Shown piece by piece: positions 26,573-35,092 of a stretch of DNA of 64,000 nt. The stretch comes from Asticcacaulis biprosthecium C19 (GTDB lineage: Bacteria > Pseudomonadota > Alphaproteobacteria > Caulobacterales > Caulobacteraceae), in assembly GCF_000204015.1 (NCBI RefSeq), contig NZ_GL883080.1:402504-466503 (forward strand). Reading direction: 5' to 3'. The notes below the pieces were generated by a model. It saw only the letters and a list, made by a program, of their open reading frames with translations. It did not search any database and was not told where the DNA came from. Position 1 is the stretch's first letter; every line of letters begins with the position of its first letter. A program made the position numbers and the translations under genes.

Positions 26573-27541
26573 TTATGTTTGTCGGCCAGGGGATGGCTGT
26601 GGGCTGTCGGTAACGAGGTGCTGAAGGACGCGCTTTTCGAGCACCAGCATGGCGTTGACCTGGTTGGTACGCATCACCAGTCCGGCGGCGAGCGGGGTGG
26701 CGGCGGCGCGAACGGCATCTGCCAGGCGCTGAAACTCCGGCCGGCCCTGGCCGCCGATGCCATGCAGGGCGCACAGTTGCCGCCAGTCCTGGACGAACGC
26801 TTCCATGAGTTGGTTGAAACGCGTCAGGCGGCCGCGGCCATCAGCGTTGTCGCTGACCAGTACGAGCTCCGATCGCAAGTCCTCGACCAGGAACTGGACC
26901 TCGGCGGCGGGCATGACGGGTGAGGGCCGATGGGTCTCGGTCAAAAGCCGCGGGCGGGACTCGGGCGCCCACGCCAAGGTCCGCCACTCTTCACGCGGGG
27001 GCGGGGCGTCGCAGGCAAATCTCCAGAATGCTGCCGTTCCGGAGGTATCGGCAACGAGGTGGATACGCTCGACCTCCGAATTGTTTTCGACATGATGGCG
27101 GCGCCAGTTGTCGAAGATCCAGGCTTCACCGGCGGCCATATGGACCGACTGGCCGTCGCAGTGAAAGCGAACGGCCGGCTGCGTGGTGATCGGAATGTGG
27201 AGGCGGACACGTGTATGCCAGTGATAGTTGATGTCGGCGTGCTCGGGTACCCCGGCGCCGGCGCCAAGACGCATCAGCCGCGATCGGCCCCACACAACGC
27301 CAAACCCGGCGAGAACCTGACGGACATAGGGCAAGGCCTCAAGCCAGGCCGTCGCCAGCATCTGGCCATGAACGGCGTCCGTCTCCTGGCCCTGCACACT
27401 GATGAGCCGTGCGGCGCTGTTGCCCGGCACCTGATCGGGATGCGGCACCCAGGCCTGAGGCGGCAGGGCGGCAATCTCGGCCTGGAGGCGCGGCACATCA
27501 AACAGGATGGGAAGTTGAAAAAAAGGCTTGGCCAGGCGCAT
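26573..27541 (-). CDS. aspartyl/asparaginyl beta-hydroxylase-like protein
   Basis: 322 residues. The central double-stranded beta-helix core shows EHADINYHWHTRVRLHIPIT, then VRFHCDGQSVHMAAGEAWIFDNWRRHHVEN, with a His-x-Asp and a distal His for Fe(II) and Arg residues suited to 2-oxoglutarate. This is the Asp/Asn beta-hydroxylase class. The C-terminal 130 residues are helical and unassigned. It starts 3 bp after the stop of the TPR-sulfotransferase gene. The substrate is unknown; pairing with sulfotransferases suggests that the hydroxyl made here could be sulfated. Confidence 0.8.
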   Translation of the reverse strand: MRLAKPFFQLPILFDVPRLQAEIAALPPQAWVPHPDQVPGNSAARLISVQGQETDAVHGQMLATAWLEALPYVRQVLAGFGVVWGRSRLMRLGAGAGVPEHADINYHWHTRVRLHIPITTQPAVRFHCDGQSVHMAAGEAWIFDNWRRHHVENNSEVERIHLVADTSGTAAFWRFACDAPPPREEWRTLAWAPESRPRLLTETHRPSPVMPAAEVQFLVEDLRSELVLVSDNADGRGRLTRFNQLMEAFVQDWRQLCALHGIGGQGRPEFQRLADAVRAAATPLAAGLVMRTNQVNAMLVLEKRVLQHLVTDSPQPSPGRQT

Positions 27542-27544
27542 GGG

Positions 27545-29461
27545 TCACACTCTGTAGCGGGTGAGAGCGTCGCCCAGAGTGTCGTGTAATGGCGACATCC
27601 AGGGGGCGTAGTTTTGCCATTGTACCGTCCCCTGCGGATCGATGGGCCGGCGCACCTGCTCGGAGCTGGGTGTGCGGACGCTGCGTTGGGTCGCGTGATA
27701 GGCCAGGCAGCCGGCTTCGTAGGGAAGGCCGCAATGGGCCAGCAAACGCCGGACCTGGCGATCGAGATCCGCTACCAGGTCCTCGTACTGAATGTGCATG
27801 ACCCGGCCCGGCAGTACGCGATCCCAATGGGCCATCACATCGAGATAGGTGCGGTAATGCCGGCCGATGTCCACCAGATCGTAGCTGAACATCTGGTTCG
27901 ATCCACCGAACAACTGCTTGAAATTGCTGAAGCCGCTGGCCATCGGCTCGCGCCGCACGTCGACGATGATGGCGTTGGGCATAAGGAGATGGATCAGGCC
28001 GATATGCCAGAAATTGTTCGGCATCTTGTCGACAAACATGGCTCGGCCCTCACGGCGATAGGTGTGGGTGTCATCGAGGTAGCGCTGGGCCAGGCGCTGC
28101 GCGGCCTCGGGTGTCATCCGCCGTGCGGCGGCCAGGTCGACAGGCAGGTGGCAGGCGGGGTCGCGGCCAAAGAGCTCAGCGGCGTAACGCTCAATCTCGG
28201 TGAGTTCCTGGGTGCCTTCGACGGAGGAGTGCGAGGCCAGAATCTGTTCGATAAGCGTCGATCCGGACCGCGGCAGGCCGACAACGAAGATGGGTACGGG
28301 CGAGGGGGCCGCCAGACCCCAGCCCTGGCGCCGTGCGAAAAAATCCACAGTAAAGCTTTGCTGCAATCGCGTGGCGCAGGCTTCAGCGACCTCAGGGCTG
28401 TAGGTGCTGGTGCGTTTGCGCAGCGCATTGCCCTGAGCGTAACTGTGCCAGGACAACTCATAAGCCCGACGGTCTTCGAGCGCCTTGCCCAGGGCAAAGC
28501 TGAGATAGATCCGGTCCATATCCTGAAGGTCGTGTTTTTGCAGGGCGGCGCGCATCCGCATGATGTCTGCGTCGCTGAAACGATAGGTTTTGAGGTTGGC
28601 CAGGCCGAACCAGGCCACGCCATAGTCCAGCTTCGCCGCCAGGGCGGCGTGATAGTCGGCAAGGGCCTCATCATACCGGCCGGTGATCTTCAGCGCATGC
28701 GCCCGCCAGTAGCGCAGGTCGGCGATTTCGGCCGCCGGCAGTGCCGGTCCGCCAGGGCTCAGCAACCGATCGTACAGAGCGATCACCGGTTCATAATCGC
28801 CGAGCGCCACGCAGGCAGCGGCATATTGTTTGAGATAGTCACGGTGGTCCGGGTTGTGGGCCAGCAGGTGCTCCGCCTGTTGCCGCGCCGGCAGGGGCTT
28901 TTGGCTTTGCAACAGGACCAGGGCGTAGTCGAGACGCGCCGCGTGATAATCGGGGGCGCGGGCCAGCACCTCCTCGAGCAGGGCTTCAGCTTCATCCAGC
29001 CGGCCGTCATCGTTCAGGATACGGGCCAGCATCCGCGCCGCGCCGATATTGTCCGCGTCACAGTCCAGGTAGTCCCGAATGACGTCTTCAGCCTCTTTCA
29101 GGTCGCCGTCGGCGTACAGACTGTTGGCAACCACCACCTGGGGCGGCAGGCTACGCAACTGGGCCAGGGTTTGAGCGGCCGCTGCCGCCTGGGCGGGGAC
29201 GCCTGTCAGCCGGTAGAGCTGTTCCAGCATGTCCCAACTTGCGGGTAGAGTCGGATTGAGACGCACCGCCTCCTGCAACGCAGCAATGGCCGAGGCAGTG
29301 TCGCCTAGACCCACGTGACAGTGGCCTTGCTCCTGATAAAGGCGGCTGAACCGCGGATAAAGCGTCTGCAGGTGGGCGAGCCTTGCGAGGGCGTCGTCGT
29401 TACGGCCTTGCTGGCGCGCCATTTGGGCCGCCTTGAGCTGGGCGTCGCGATCGGCCGTCAT
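27545..29461 (-). CDS. TPR-repeat sulfotransferase
   Basis: 638 residues. The N-terminal 360 are TPR units (for example AIAALQEAVRLNPTLPASWDMLEQLYRLTG and DEAEALLEEVLARAPDYHAARLDYALVLL). The C-terminal 260 form a PAPS-dependent sulfotransferase with the 5'-phosphosulfate loop VVGLPRSGSTLIEQILASH and the later IIVDVRREPMASGFSNF. Overlaps the upstream hydroxylase gene by 4 bp. Probably cytoplasmic, with TPRs binding the acceptor. The acceptor, perhaps a peptide or glycolipid, is not known. Confidence 0.88.
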   Translation of the reverse strand: MTADRDAQLKAAQMARQQGRNDDALARLAHLQTLYPRFSRLYQEQGHCHVGLGDTASAIAALQEAVRLNPTLPASWDMLEQLYRLTGVPAQAAAAAQTLAQLRSLPPQVVVANSLYADGDLKEAEDVIRDYLDCDADNIGAARMLARILNDDGRLDEAEALLEEVLARAPDYHAARLDYALVLLQSQKPLPARQQAEHLLAHNPDHRDYLKQYAAACVALGDYEPVIALYDRLLSPGGPALPAAEIADLRYWRAHALKITGRYDEALADYHAALAAKLDYGVAWFGLANLKTYRFSDADIMRMRAALQKHDLQDMDRIYLSFALGKALEDRRAYELSWHSYAQGNALRKRTSTYSPEVAEACATRLQQSFTVDFFARRQGWGLAAPSPVPIFVVGLPRSGSTLIEQILASHSSVEGTQELTEIERYAAELFGRDPACHLPVDLAAARRMTPEAAQRLAQRYLDDTHTYRREGRAMFVDKMPNNFWHIGLIHLLMPNAIIVDVRREPMASGFSNFKQLFGGSNQMFSYDLVDIGRHYRTYLDVMAHWDRVLPGRVMHIQYEDLVADLDRQVRRLLAHCGLPYEAGCLAYHATQRSVRTPSSEQVRRPIDPQGTVQWQNYAPWMSPLHDTLGDALTRYRV

Positions 29462-30081
29462 CCTACTGTGTCCCCTGCTGGCTTGGCCAACCAGTCAGGC
29501 TCAGCTTGCTCGGTGTCATAGTATTCGAAGATCAGATGGACCCGGTCGGTATCCCCGTCGTTGCGCACCCAATGCGGACCCAGATTGTCGACCTCGACCG
29601 CCTGTCCGGGCGGAAAATAGTGCGGAGCGCCGCCAAAGAAGGACACCACCTTGGGGTTGGTCAGGATTGGAACATGAATCTTGTGCGGCCATTTGGCGGC
29701 CAGGTTGGCGTCGATGTGTGGGTGAATGATGCCACCCGGCGGCATGGCGGCCAACATGACCCTGGGGAAGGCGGCCTGCCGGTAGCCATAGCTCGCTACT
29801 GCCTGAGCCAGTACCGGTTCCACCAGGTCGCGCCACTGCGGCCAGGCGCTGCGATCGTGCGACCGGCGCCAGTCCAGGACGCTGTCGACAAAGCGAAAAA
29901 CCATATGGCGGGTTTCCCCCAGGGCCTCGAACCGGTTCGGTTTGCCGGCATTCTCCTCGCGCCAGACCGCCTGCGGGATCGCCATGACAGCGTCGCGGAG
30001 AGGGGCGATATCGACCGGACCGAGATGGCGAACGCCTCTAGTCTTGCGGAGATTGGCGGAGGGCAGAGGGTCAGTCGTCAT
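29458..30081 (-). CDS. aspartyl/asparaginyl beta-hydroxylase domain protein
   Basis: 207 residues, essentially a stand-alone hydroxylase domain. MPPGGIIHPHIDANLAAKWPHKIHVPILTNPKVVSFF gives the HxD iron ligands. GQAVEVDNLGPHWVRNDGDTDRVHLIFEYYD gives the distal His and the Arg for 2-oxoglutarate. Overlaps both neighbours by 4 bp (ATGA junctions), so production is coupled to the two sulfotransferases. It belongs to the same broad family as the protein at 26573-27541 but is much shorter, so the two probably act on different positions or substrates. Confidence 0.85.
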   Translation of the reverse strand: MTTDPLPSANLRKTRGVRHLGPVDIAPLRDAVMAIPQAVWREENAGKPNRFEALGETRHMVFRFVDSVLDWRRSHDRSAWPQWRDLVEPVLAQAVASYGYRQAAFPRVMLAAMPPGGIIHPHIDANLAAKWPHKIHVPILTNPKVVSFFGGAPHYFPPGQAVEVDNLGPHWVRNDGDTDRVHLIFEYYDTEQAEPDWLAKPAGDTVG

Positions 30082-30734
30082 CTCGCGTCCTCGAAACTAT
30101 AGCCGAACAGGTCGAGATCCTGAGCATAGCGCGCCGCAACCCCCGCAATCAGGGCGTCGTCATAATAGTGGCGATAATCGCCATGGCGGCTGCCATTAAC
30201 GTGGCCGAGCGGCTGTGATGGGAAGCCAAGACGGGCGCAGATGCGGTCATACGAGCCCTGCATGTCTTCGACTCGGCCGACCATATCCGTCAGGAGGGTA
30301 TTCCCGTCGTCATCGACCAGCAGTGAGGCCTGGGGCTTGAACAGGATATGGTCTTGCGGTGGCGCGACAAACAGGAAGTGGTGCATGACCTCGCGGGGGG
30401 CGCGCTGAAAGGCATCGCTGTCGCGCAACATGAAGGCGCAGTAGGAAACGAAACGCGCGAACGGATTGCGCACGAAGGCAAACTTGAAATAGGCGGCAAA
30501 GGCGTCGTCGCCGAGATAAGGTCGCACCTGCCGCAACGACAGATGGCCGTGCTGGATGGCGGCCAGATCATGCCAAGGGAAGCGTTTGTTGACGAACAGC
30601 CCCACCTGTTCGACGTCGTCGTCACCCAGATGTTCGCGCAGCGCCTGGCGCACGGAATGGGTGCCGGTCTTGGGAACCGCCGCAAAAATGAAACGATGAT
30701 GATGGGAAATGATCACAGGGCTCAACACTTGCAA
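30078..30734 (-). CDS. sulfotransferase family 2-like protein
   Basis: 218 residues. SHHHRFIFAAVPKTGTHSVRQALREHLG carries the PAPS 5'-loop (PKTGT), and FAFVRNPFARFVSYCAFML the 3'-phosphate region. This is the carbohydrate-type family 2 layout. First of four tightly joined genes (sulfotransferase, hydroxylase, TPR-sulfotransferase, hydroxylase), separated from the TonB receptor by 55 bp holding a hairpin (30740-30767). The target is unknown. Confidence 0.82.
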   Translation of the reverse strand: MQVLSPVIISHHHRFIFAAVPKTGTHSVRQALREHLGDDDVEQVGLFVNKRFPWHDLAAIQHGHLSLRQVRPYLGDDAFAAYFKFAFVRNPFARFVSYCAFMLRDSDAFQRAPREVMHHFLFVAPPQDHILFKPQASLLVDDDGNTLLTDMVGRVEDMQGSYDRICARLGFPSQPLGHVNGSRHGDYRHYYDDALIAGVAARYAQDLDLFGYSFEDAR

Positions 30735-30739
30735 AGACA

Positions 30740-30767
30740 GCGCCCCACCTCCGGGAAGGTGGAGCGC
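30740..30767 (-). terminator. intra-operon hairpin after the TonB receptor gene
   Basis: On the minus strand GCGCTCCACCT-TCCCGG-AGGTGGGGCGC forms an 11-bp stem with one mismatch, followed by TGTCTTTG and not a full T-run. It lies between the receptor stop and the sulfotransferase start. A partial terminator or 3'-end stabiliser is likely, so that downstream genes are expressed less than the receptor. Confidence 0.55.
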
Positions 30768-30789
30768 GTCTTCATCACACAGTTTTACG

Positions 30790-33603
30790 TCAGAATTTGT
30801 AGGCCAGGCCGAACATGTAGGTCGTCCCGCTTTGGTTCTGATTGTAGAGATACTCGTTCTGTCCCCAGAACTGCGTATCCTTCTGGTTGGTCAGGTTGAT
30901 CGCATTCAGCGACAGTTGAAGCTTGGCGTTGATGTTGTAGAACGCCGCGGCGTCGACATAGGTCGATTCCTGGAAGCCACGCGTGCTGGCACTCATAACC
31001 GAACTGCTGCGGCCCGAGTACCACTTGCTGCGGTGGCTGAGCGAAGCGCGCGCGCCCCAGACCTCGGTCTCATAGTAGACGGTGGCGTTGTAGCTGGTTT
31101 TGGAGATGCCCGTGATCTCGATCGGGGCATCGACAGACGTGTAGTTGGCGACCACGCCCAGGTTATCGAAGGGGGCCGGAAGGAAGGACAACTGACCCTG
31201 TGCCACCAGTTCGAAGCCGGTGAGCGTCTTCGTGCCGGAAATATTGACTGGCATCGAGAACTCATCGACGATCGTGTTCTCATTGGCGCCCGGGATGGTG
31301 CCGGAAGGCACGCCCGTCTCGCTGAACGGGATGTTTTCGAGGTTCTGAGAATCGATGAAGTTGGTAATCTTCTTCTGGAACACGCCGGCCGAGACCAGCC
31401 CTGTCTTGCCGAAATAATATTCTACCGACAGGTCGAGCGTATCGTCCTTGTAGGGCTTGAGGTCCGGGTTGCCGCGCGAGGCCGAGATTTCGCAGTTGTT
31501 TACGGCGTCTGGCTTGCTGAAATCGCAGTCTTCGTTGGACTGAAAAGCGCTGCCCTTGGCGGCCATGGAGCCGAGACCCGGACGGTTCAGGTTCTGGGTG
31601 GCGGAAAAACGCACCAGAACGTCCGGAGTCATCTCCAGCACCGTGTTAAGGGCTGGAAGCACGCCGGAATAGCTGCCTTCAACGTCGGCCGTGCCAAGAT
31701 AGGCATAGCTGTCGCCCTGAATCCAGCCAACGCTGCGGGTGTCGGTCTGGTAACCGCGCAGACCAATATTGCCGCGGAAACGCTTGCCGAACAGTTCGCT
31801 GTCCCAGTCGGCCTGAACAAATTCCGAGATCGTTGATTCCGTCGTGTCGTAGACGTTCTCGATGTCCTGGAGTGCGCCGCCCGTCCCGTCTCTGTTCGGG
31901 CCGAAACGGTGGTATTCGTTATACTTGGCAAAGGCCTTGCCATAGTCGCCGATCAGCCAGGAGCCGAATTCGTTGGTATAGACCGAGGTGATGTCAGCGA
32001 CCGACGTGCCGCGCGTCTTGGTGCGGGTTCCGTTGACGTTGTCGTCATAGAACTTGTCGATTCCGCCTTGCGAGAAGCGGTGATAGGCAGCACCCGCCCG
32101 CAGGGTCCACACGTCCGAAAGTGCATAGCTAGCGTTGAACTCAGCTTCGCGCAGTTCGGACTGGTTGTTGAAACCGCGGTAGTAGAAAGAGTCCATGACG
32201 TAATTGTCGGGGTCGGTCGTATCCCAGTTCGGATACTGGAAAGAGGCCGAGCGGCCGTCGCTGCCATAGTCGGCGATCAGGTTGCCCCTGGCGCGCATAT
32301 ACAGCTTGTCGTCATAGGGCGTCTCATAGGTCGACTTCTCATAGCCGATATGGCCTTCGAGGGTGAGGCGATCGGACAGGTTCCACTTGCCGGTCAAGGC
32401 AATCTGATCGAAGCGGTTTTCGTTCAGCGAGCGGCGGTGTTCGCTGCCAAACGTCGTGCCTGTGACATCGGTCATGGTAACGTAGTTGCTGCTGTCCCAG
32501 GTTAGATTGTTGATCACCGACGCGGTCTGGAAGGCCGTTGGCCAAACAGTGCTGGCGGCCGTGTCGAAGGCCACCGAACCGGACGAGGCCAGCGGCCGTG
32601 TCGCGAGGTGCACTTCGCTGCGCTCTGTGGTGTATTCGCCATGCAAAACGTCCAGGGTGAGCAGCATGTTCTCGACCGGACGCCACTGTACTGCAGCGGT
32701 CAGGCCCAGGCGCTCCTGGTCTGAGTTCCAGGACGAGATGCGGTTGCCGTCGGCGAAATACAGGTCGCCGGACAGGAACTTAGCCTGCTGAGCCGTGGTC
32801 AGTTTGGAGATGTTCAGGCCCTTGGCGACCAGTTCCGCCATCTTGCCGGCGCTGGGCTGCTCGTAATTATAGGTGTTGTGGCCCTGCTCGGTGGTCTCGC
32901 GCGTGCTGTAGGCGGCCGACACAGCAATACCGAAGCGGTTGTCCCAGTTATAGCTGTACAGGGCGGCGATGCGCGGCTGGACATCTTGGGTATATTCGTT
33001 GGTGCCGATCTTGACCGACAGCGCACCCTTGCTGCCCGGCTTATAGTCAAAGGGCTTGCCGGTATAGAGGCCCACCGTTCCACCCATGCCGCCCTCTTTT
33101 TGTGCGGCTTCAAAGGTCTTTTCTACCTCTACCCGTGAAAACAACTCCGACGCGAAAATGTTGAAGTCGAAGGCGCGGTCGCGCGAACGCTGGCCACGGC
33201 TGTCCTGGGCCGAGTCGACATTGCCCAGTACTTCCATGCCGTTGAGTTGAACGCGGGCAAAATCGGGCCCCAGGCCGCGCAGGGAGATGCGACGGCCTTC
33301 GCCGGCTTCACGTGTGATCTGCACGCCGGGCAGGCGTTGAAGCGATTCTGCGAGGTTGAGTTCAGGGAACTTGGCCATGTCTTCGGCGACGATGGCATCG
33401 ATTTGAATATTCGAGCTGCGCTTCAGTCGGCGAGCATCGCTCAGCGATTTACGAAAACCGGTGATGACGACCTCGACCGGCGCGGTCTCTGCGGCCGACG
33501 ACGCGGTTTGCGATGATGTCGTGGTGTCTGTTTGCGCGAAAGAAGGCGCAGCGATCAGGAGGAGGGCGCCGGCAGCTGCGCCCGTCATGAGCATGTTCTT
33601 CAT
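30790..33603 (-). CDS. TonB-dependent outer-membrane receptor
   Basis: 937 residues with signal peptide (LMTGAAAGALLLIAAPSFAQ). The plug domain begins VVITGFRKSLSDARRLKRSS and contains VAEDMAKFPELNLAESLQRLPGVQITREAGEGRRISLRGLGPDFARVQLNG. The rest is beta-barrel, ending YMFGLAYKF with a terminal aromatic as expected. This is the large caulobacterial receptor type often tied to glycan or other scarce nutrients. It is preceded by a ladder of TTTGTG-like boxes (33694-33758) and a DeoR gene, and is followed by the sulfotransferase/hydroxylase genes. Ligand unknown. Confidence 0.93.
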   Translation of the reverse strand: MKNMLMTGAAAGALLLIAAPSFAQTDTTTSSQTASSAAETAPVEVVITGFRKSLSDARRLKRSSNIQIDAIVAEDMAKFPELNLAESLQRLPGVQITREAGEGRRISLRGLGPDFARVQLNGMEVLGNVDSAQDSRGQRSRDRAFDFNIFASELFSRVEVEKTFEAAQKEGGMGGTVGLYTGKPFDYKPGSKGALSVKIGTNEYTQDVQPRIAALYSYNWDNRFGIAVSAAYSTRETTEQGHNTYNYEQPSAGKMAELVAKGLNISKLTTAQQAKFLSGDLYFADGNRISSWNSDQERLGLTAAVQWRPVENMLLTLDVLHGEYTTERSEVHLATRPLASSGSVAFDTAASTVWPTAFQTASVINNLTWDSSNYVTMTDVTGTTFGSEHRRSLNENRFDQIALTGKWNLSDRLTLEGHIGYEKSTYETPYDDKLYMRARGNLIADYGSDGRSASFQYPNWDTTDPDNYVMDSFYYRGFNNQSELREAEFNASYALSDVWTLRAGAAYHRFSQGGIDKFYDDNVNGTRTKTRGTSVADITSVYTNEFGSWLIGDYGKAFAKYNEYHRFGPNRDGTGGALQDIENVYDTTESTISEFVQADWDSELFGKRFRGNIGLRGYQTDTRSVGWIQGDSYAYLGTADVEGSYSGVLPALNTVLEMTPDVLVRFSATQNLNRPGLGSMAAKGSAFQSNEDCDFSKPDAVNNCEISASRGNPDLKPYKDDTLDLSVEYYFGKTGLVSAGVFQKKITNFIDSQNLENIPFSETGVPSGTIPGANENTIVDEFSMPVNISGTKTLTGFELVAQGQLSFLPAPFDNLGVVANYTSVDAPIEITGISKTSYNATVYYETEVWGARASLSHRSKWYSGRSSSVMSASTRGFQESTYVDAAAFYNINAKLQLSLNAINLTNQKDTQFWGQNEYLYNQNQSGTTYMFGLAYKF

Positions 33604-33903
33604 CAGATCTCTCCAGGGATGACAAGGGGGCGGGACGATCGCGATGCACGGGACATGCTACGCAGACGACCTCAGGCGGAGCGATAGCGCTGCTTTGTGA
33701 CAATTGTGTTCTTTGTGGGCAAAAATGTGAGCTTTTGTGAATTTGTGTTGCGAATGTGTTGCTCTGGAGATGCAATTCATCAGCTTACGGCACAAGTCGT
33801 GCAGCGCGACCGGCCTGAGGTCACGCAGAGAGATGTGCGACGAGGCGAGCCGCGGCGTCGGAGACTATCTATTAAAAAAAGGGGGGGGGAGGCGTAAGCG
33901 GTC
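33604..33903. other. promoter region of the TonB-receptor operon
   Basis: 300 bp between the DeoR gene stop and the receptor start. The receptor ribosome-binding site (GGAGAGAT on the minus strand) lies next to 33603. The array of short boxes at 33694-33758 is the main feature. At about 33870-33891 a run of seven A and eight or nine G follows the DeoR gene, a homopolymer tract that could vary in length. Confidence 0.6.
33694..33758 (+). promoter_or_regulatory. ladder of seven TTTGTG-like boxes upstream of the TonB receptor
   Basis: Hexamers at 33694 (TTTGTG), 33703 (ATTGTG), 33712 (TTTGTG), 33724 (AATGTG), 33734 (TTTGTG), 33742 (TTTGTG) and 33753 (AATGTG). Steps are 9, 9, 12, 10, 8 and 11 bp, close to one helical turn. 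They lie 91-155 bp upstream of the receptor start. Short direct repeats in helical phase are typical DeoR-family operators, and a DeoR gene is adjacent. AAATGTG at about 34895 and TTTTGTGG at about 34922, before the DeoR and phosphonate genes, look related. Confidence 0.55.
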
Positions 33904-34656
33904 TCAGCCTATCAGGACTTCCGCGTCCCGCAAGGCTTCAAGCAGTTGCGCCGGCGGCGCGGTATCGGTGATAAAAATATCGACGTCCTTGAAATCAAGC
34001 GCCTTGACGATGCCTTGCCGTTCAAACTTGGTCGAGTCCGCCAGGACAACGACTCGGGACGCCAGCGGGCATAATCTGGCCTTCAAAGTCGCCTCCGGAT
34101 AATGAATATCGAGCAGGCCACGCCGTGAATCGATGGCGCTGATGGAAAAAAACGCGAGCGCCGGGGTAAACTGGCTCATGAAGGCTTCGGTGGCGGTGCC
34201 AAAGCAGGACTGGTAGTGGTCATCGATCTCGCCGCCGCCGAAAAACACCCTGCAGTCGTTTTTGCCGGCCATTTCCCGCGCGACTTCCAAGGCGTTGGTG
34301 ATGATGTTGAGATGTCGCTGCTTCGACAAAGCCCGGCTGAGCCAATAGGAGGTGGAGCCGGAGTCGATCAGGATCGTCATGCCATCTTCGACAAGCTGTG
34401 CTGCCTTGAGCGCTATAGCTTGTTTCTTTTCTGCATTCTGGTTGCGGCGGGTCAGGTACGGCGCTTCAGCGGCGGTTTCCTTCAGCGTAACGCCCCCGCG
34501 CACGCGGTAGGCCTGACCTTCGGCCTCCAACTGGCGAATGTCGCGGCGGATGGTTTCGTCGCTGACGTCAAACCGTTGCGCCAGATCCGCAATGGTGCAG
34601 GTCCGGTGCAGTTGCAGCAGATTGTAGATTTCGGACTGACGGGTTTCCTGCAGCAT
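33904..34656 (-). CDS. DeoR family transcriptional regulator
   Basis: 250 residues. The N-terminal winged helix (RQSEIYNLLQLHRTCTIADLAQRFDVSDETIRRDIRQLEAEGQAYRVRGGV) is the classic DeoR signature. The C-terminal sugar-phosphate-sensing fold shows GMTILIDSGSTSYWLSRAL, FFGGGEIDDHYQSCFG and VVVLADSTKFERQG. DeoR proteins usually sense phosphorylated metabolites. The ATG at 34656 has AGGGGA upstream; the longer open frame to 34821 lacks family sequence. It sits between the TonB operon and the divergent phosphonate operon and is well placed to control both. Confidence 0.92.
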   Translation of the reverse strand: MLQETRQSEIYNLLQLHRTCTIADLAQRFDVSDETIRRDIRQLEAEGQAYRVRGGVTLKETAAEAPYLTRRNQNAEKKQAIALKAAQLVEDGMTILIDSGSTSYWLSRALSKQRHLNIITNALEVAREMAGKNDCRVFFGGGEIDDHYQSCFGTATEAFMSQFTPALAFFSISAIDSRRGLLDIHYPEATLKARLCPLASRVVVLADSTKFERQGIVKALDFKDVDIFITDTAPPAQLLEALRDAEVLIG

Positions 34657-35092
34657 GCGTCCCCTGGACAGTAATCCTGGCTCGTCGAGATGTGGTGCCT
34701 TTACAACCGCTTGCCGGCCAATGCCACTTAAAAGTCGTGGCGACGCTTCTTCATCGTGAAGCGCGACCGGTCGTTGCTGCATCATTTCACGCACGCCCAT
34801 CCTCACCCGTTCAACGGCCATACGTTTCGTCAGCCAGTTTTAAAGTCCTTGAGCCGGCTTATCGACCGACACTGGCGCTCTGTCGTAAGGGCTAAATGTG
34901 ACATAAATAACCTAAAAGCGAAGTTTTGTGGAGTTCTGTATTTTTCACGAGGCATTAAATTGGTAAATTGTCATAAATCCGACCGAAAGCCACGCAAACC
35001 TGTCATCATTGTAGGGTAGTCGACTTTGCGACGAGGCTGAAACCGGATGCGACGCCTTTCTGAAGCTTGACCCAATTCCCAGGAGCACAATC
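34657..35092. other. divergent control region between DeoR gene and phosphonate operon
   Basis: 436 bp without a convincing gene. The part 34880-34990 is AT-rich (TAAATGTGACATAAATAACC, TATTTTTCACGAGGCATTAA, AATTGTCATAAATCC) and should hold promoters and operators. AAATGTG and TTTTGTGG boxes resemble those at 33694-33758. AGGAG at 35081-35085 is the ribosome-binding site for the HD gene. Confidence 0.5.

Noticed and set aside
27614-29248. 544-residue plus-strand frame opposite the TPR-sulfotransferase
   Set aside because: Shadow of a real gene with clear TPR and PAPS motifs on the minus strand.
30709-31836. 375-residue plus-strand frame opposite the TonB receptor
   Set aside because: Composition of an antisense frame and no motif; the receptor on the other strand is unambiguous.
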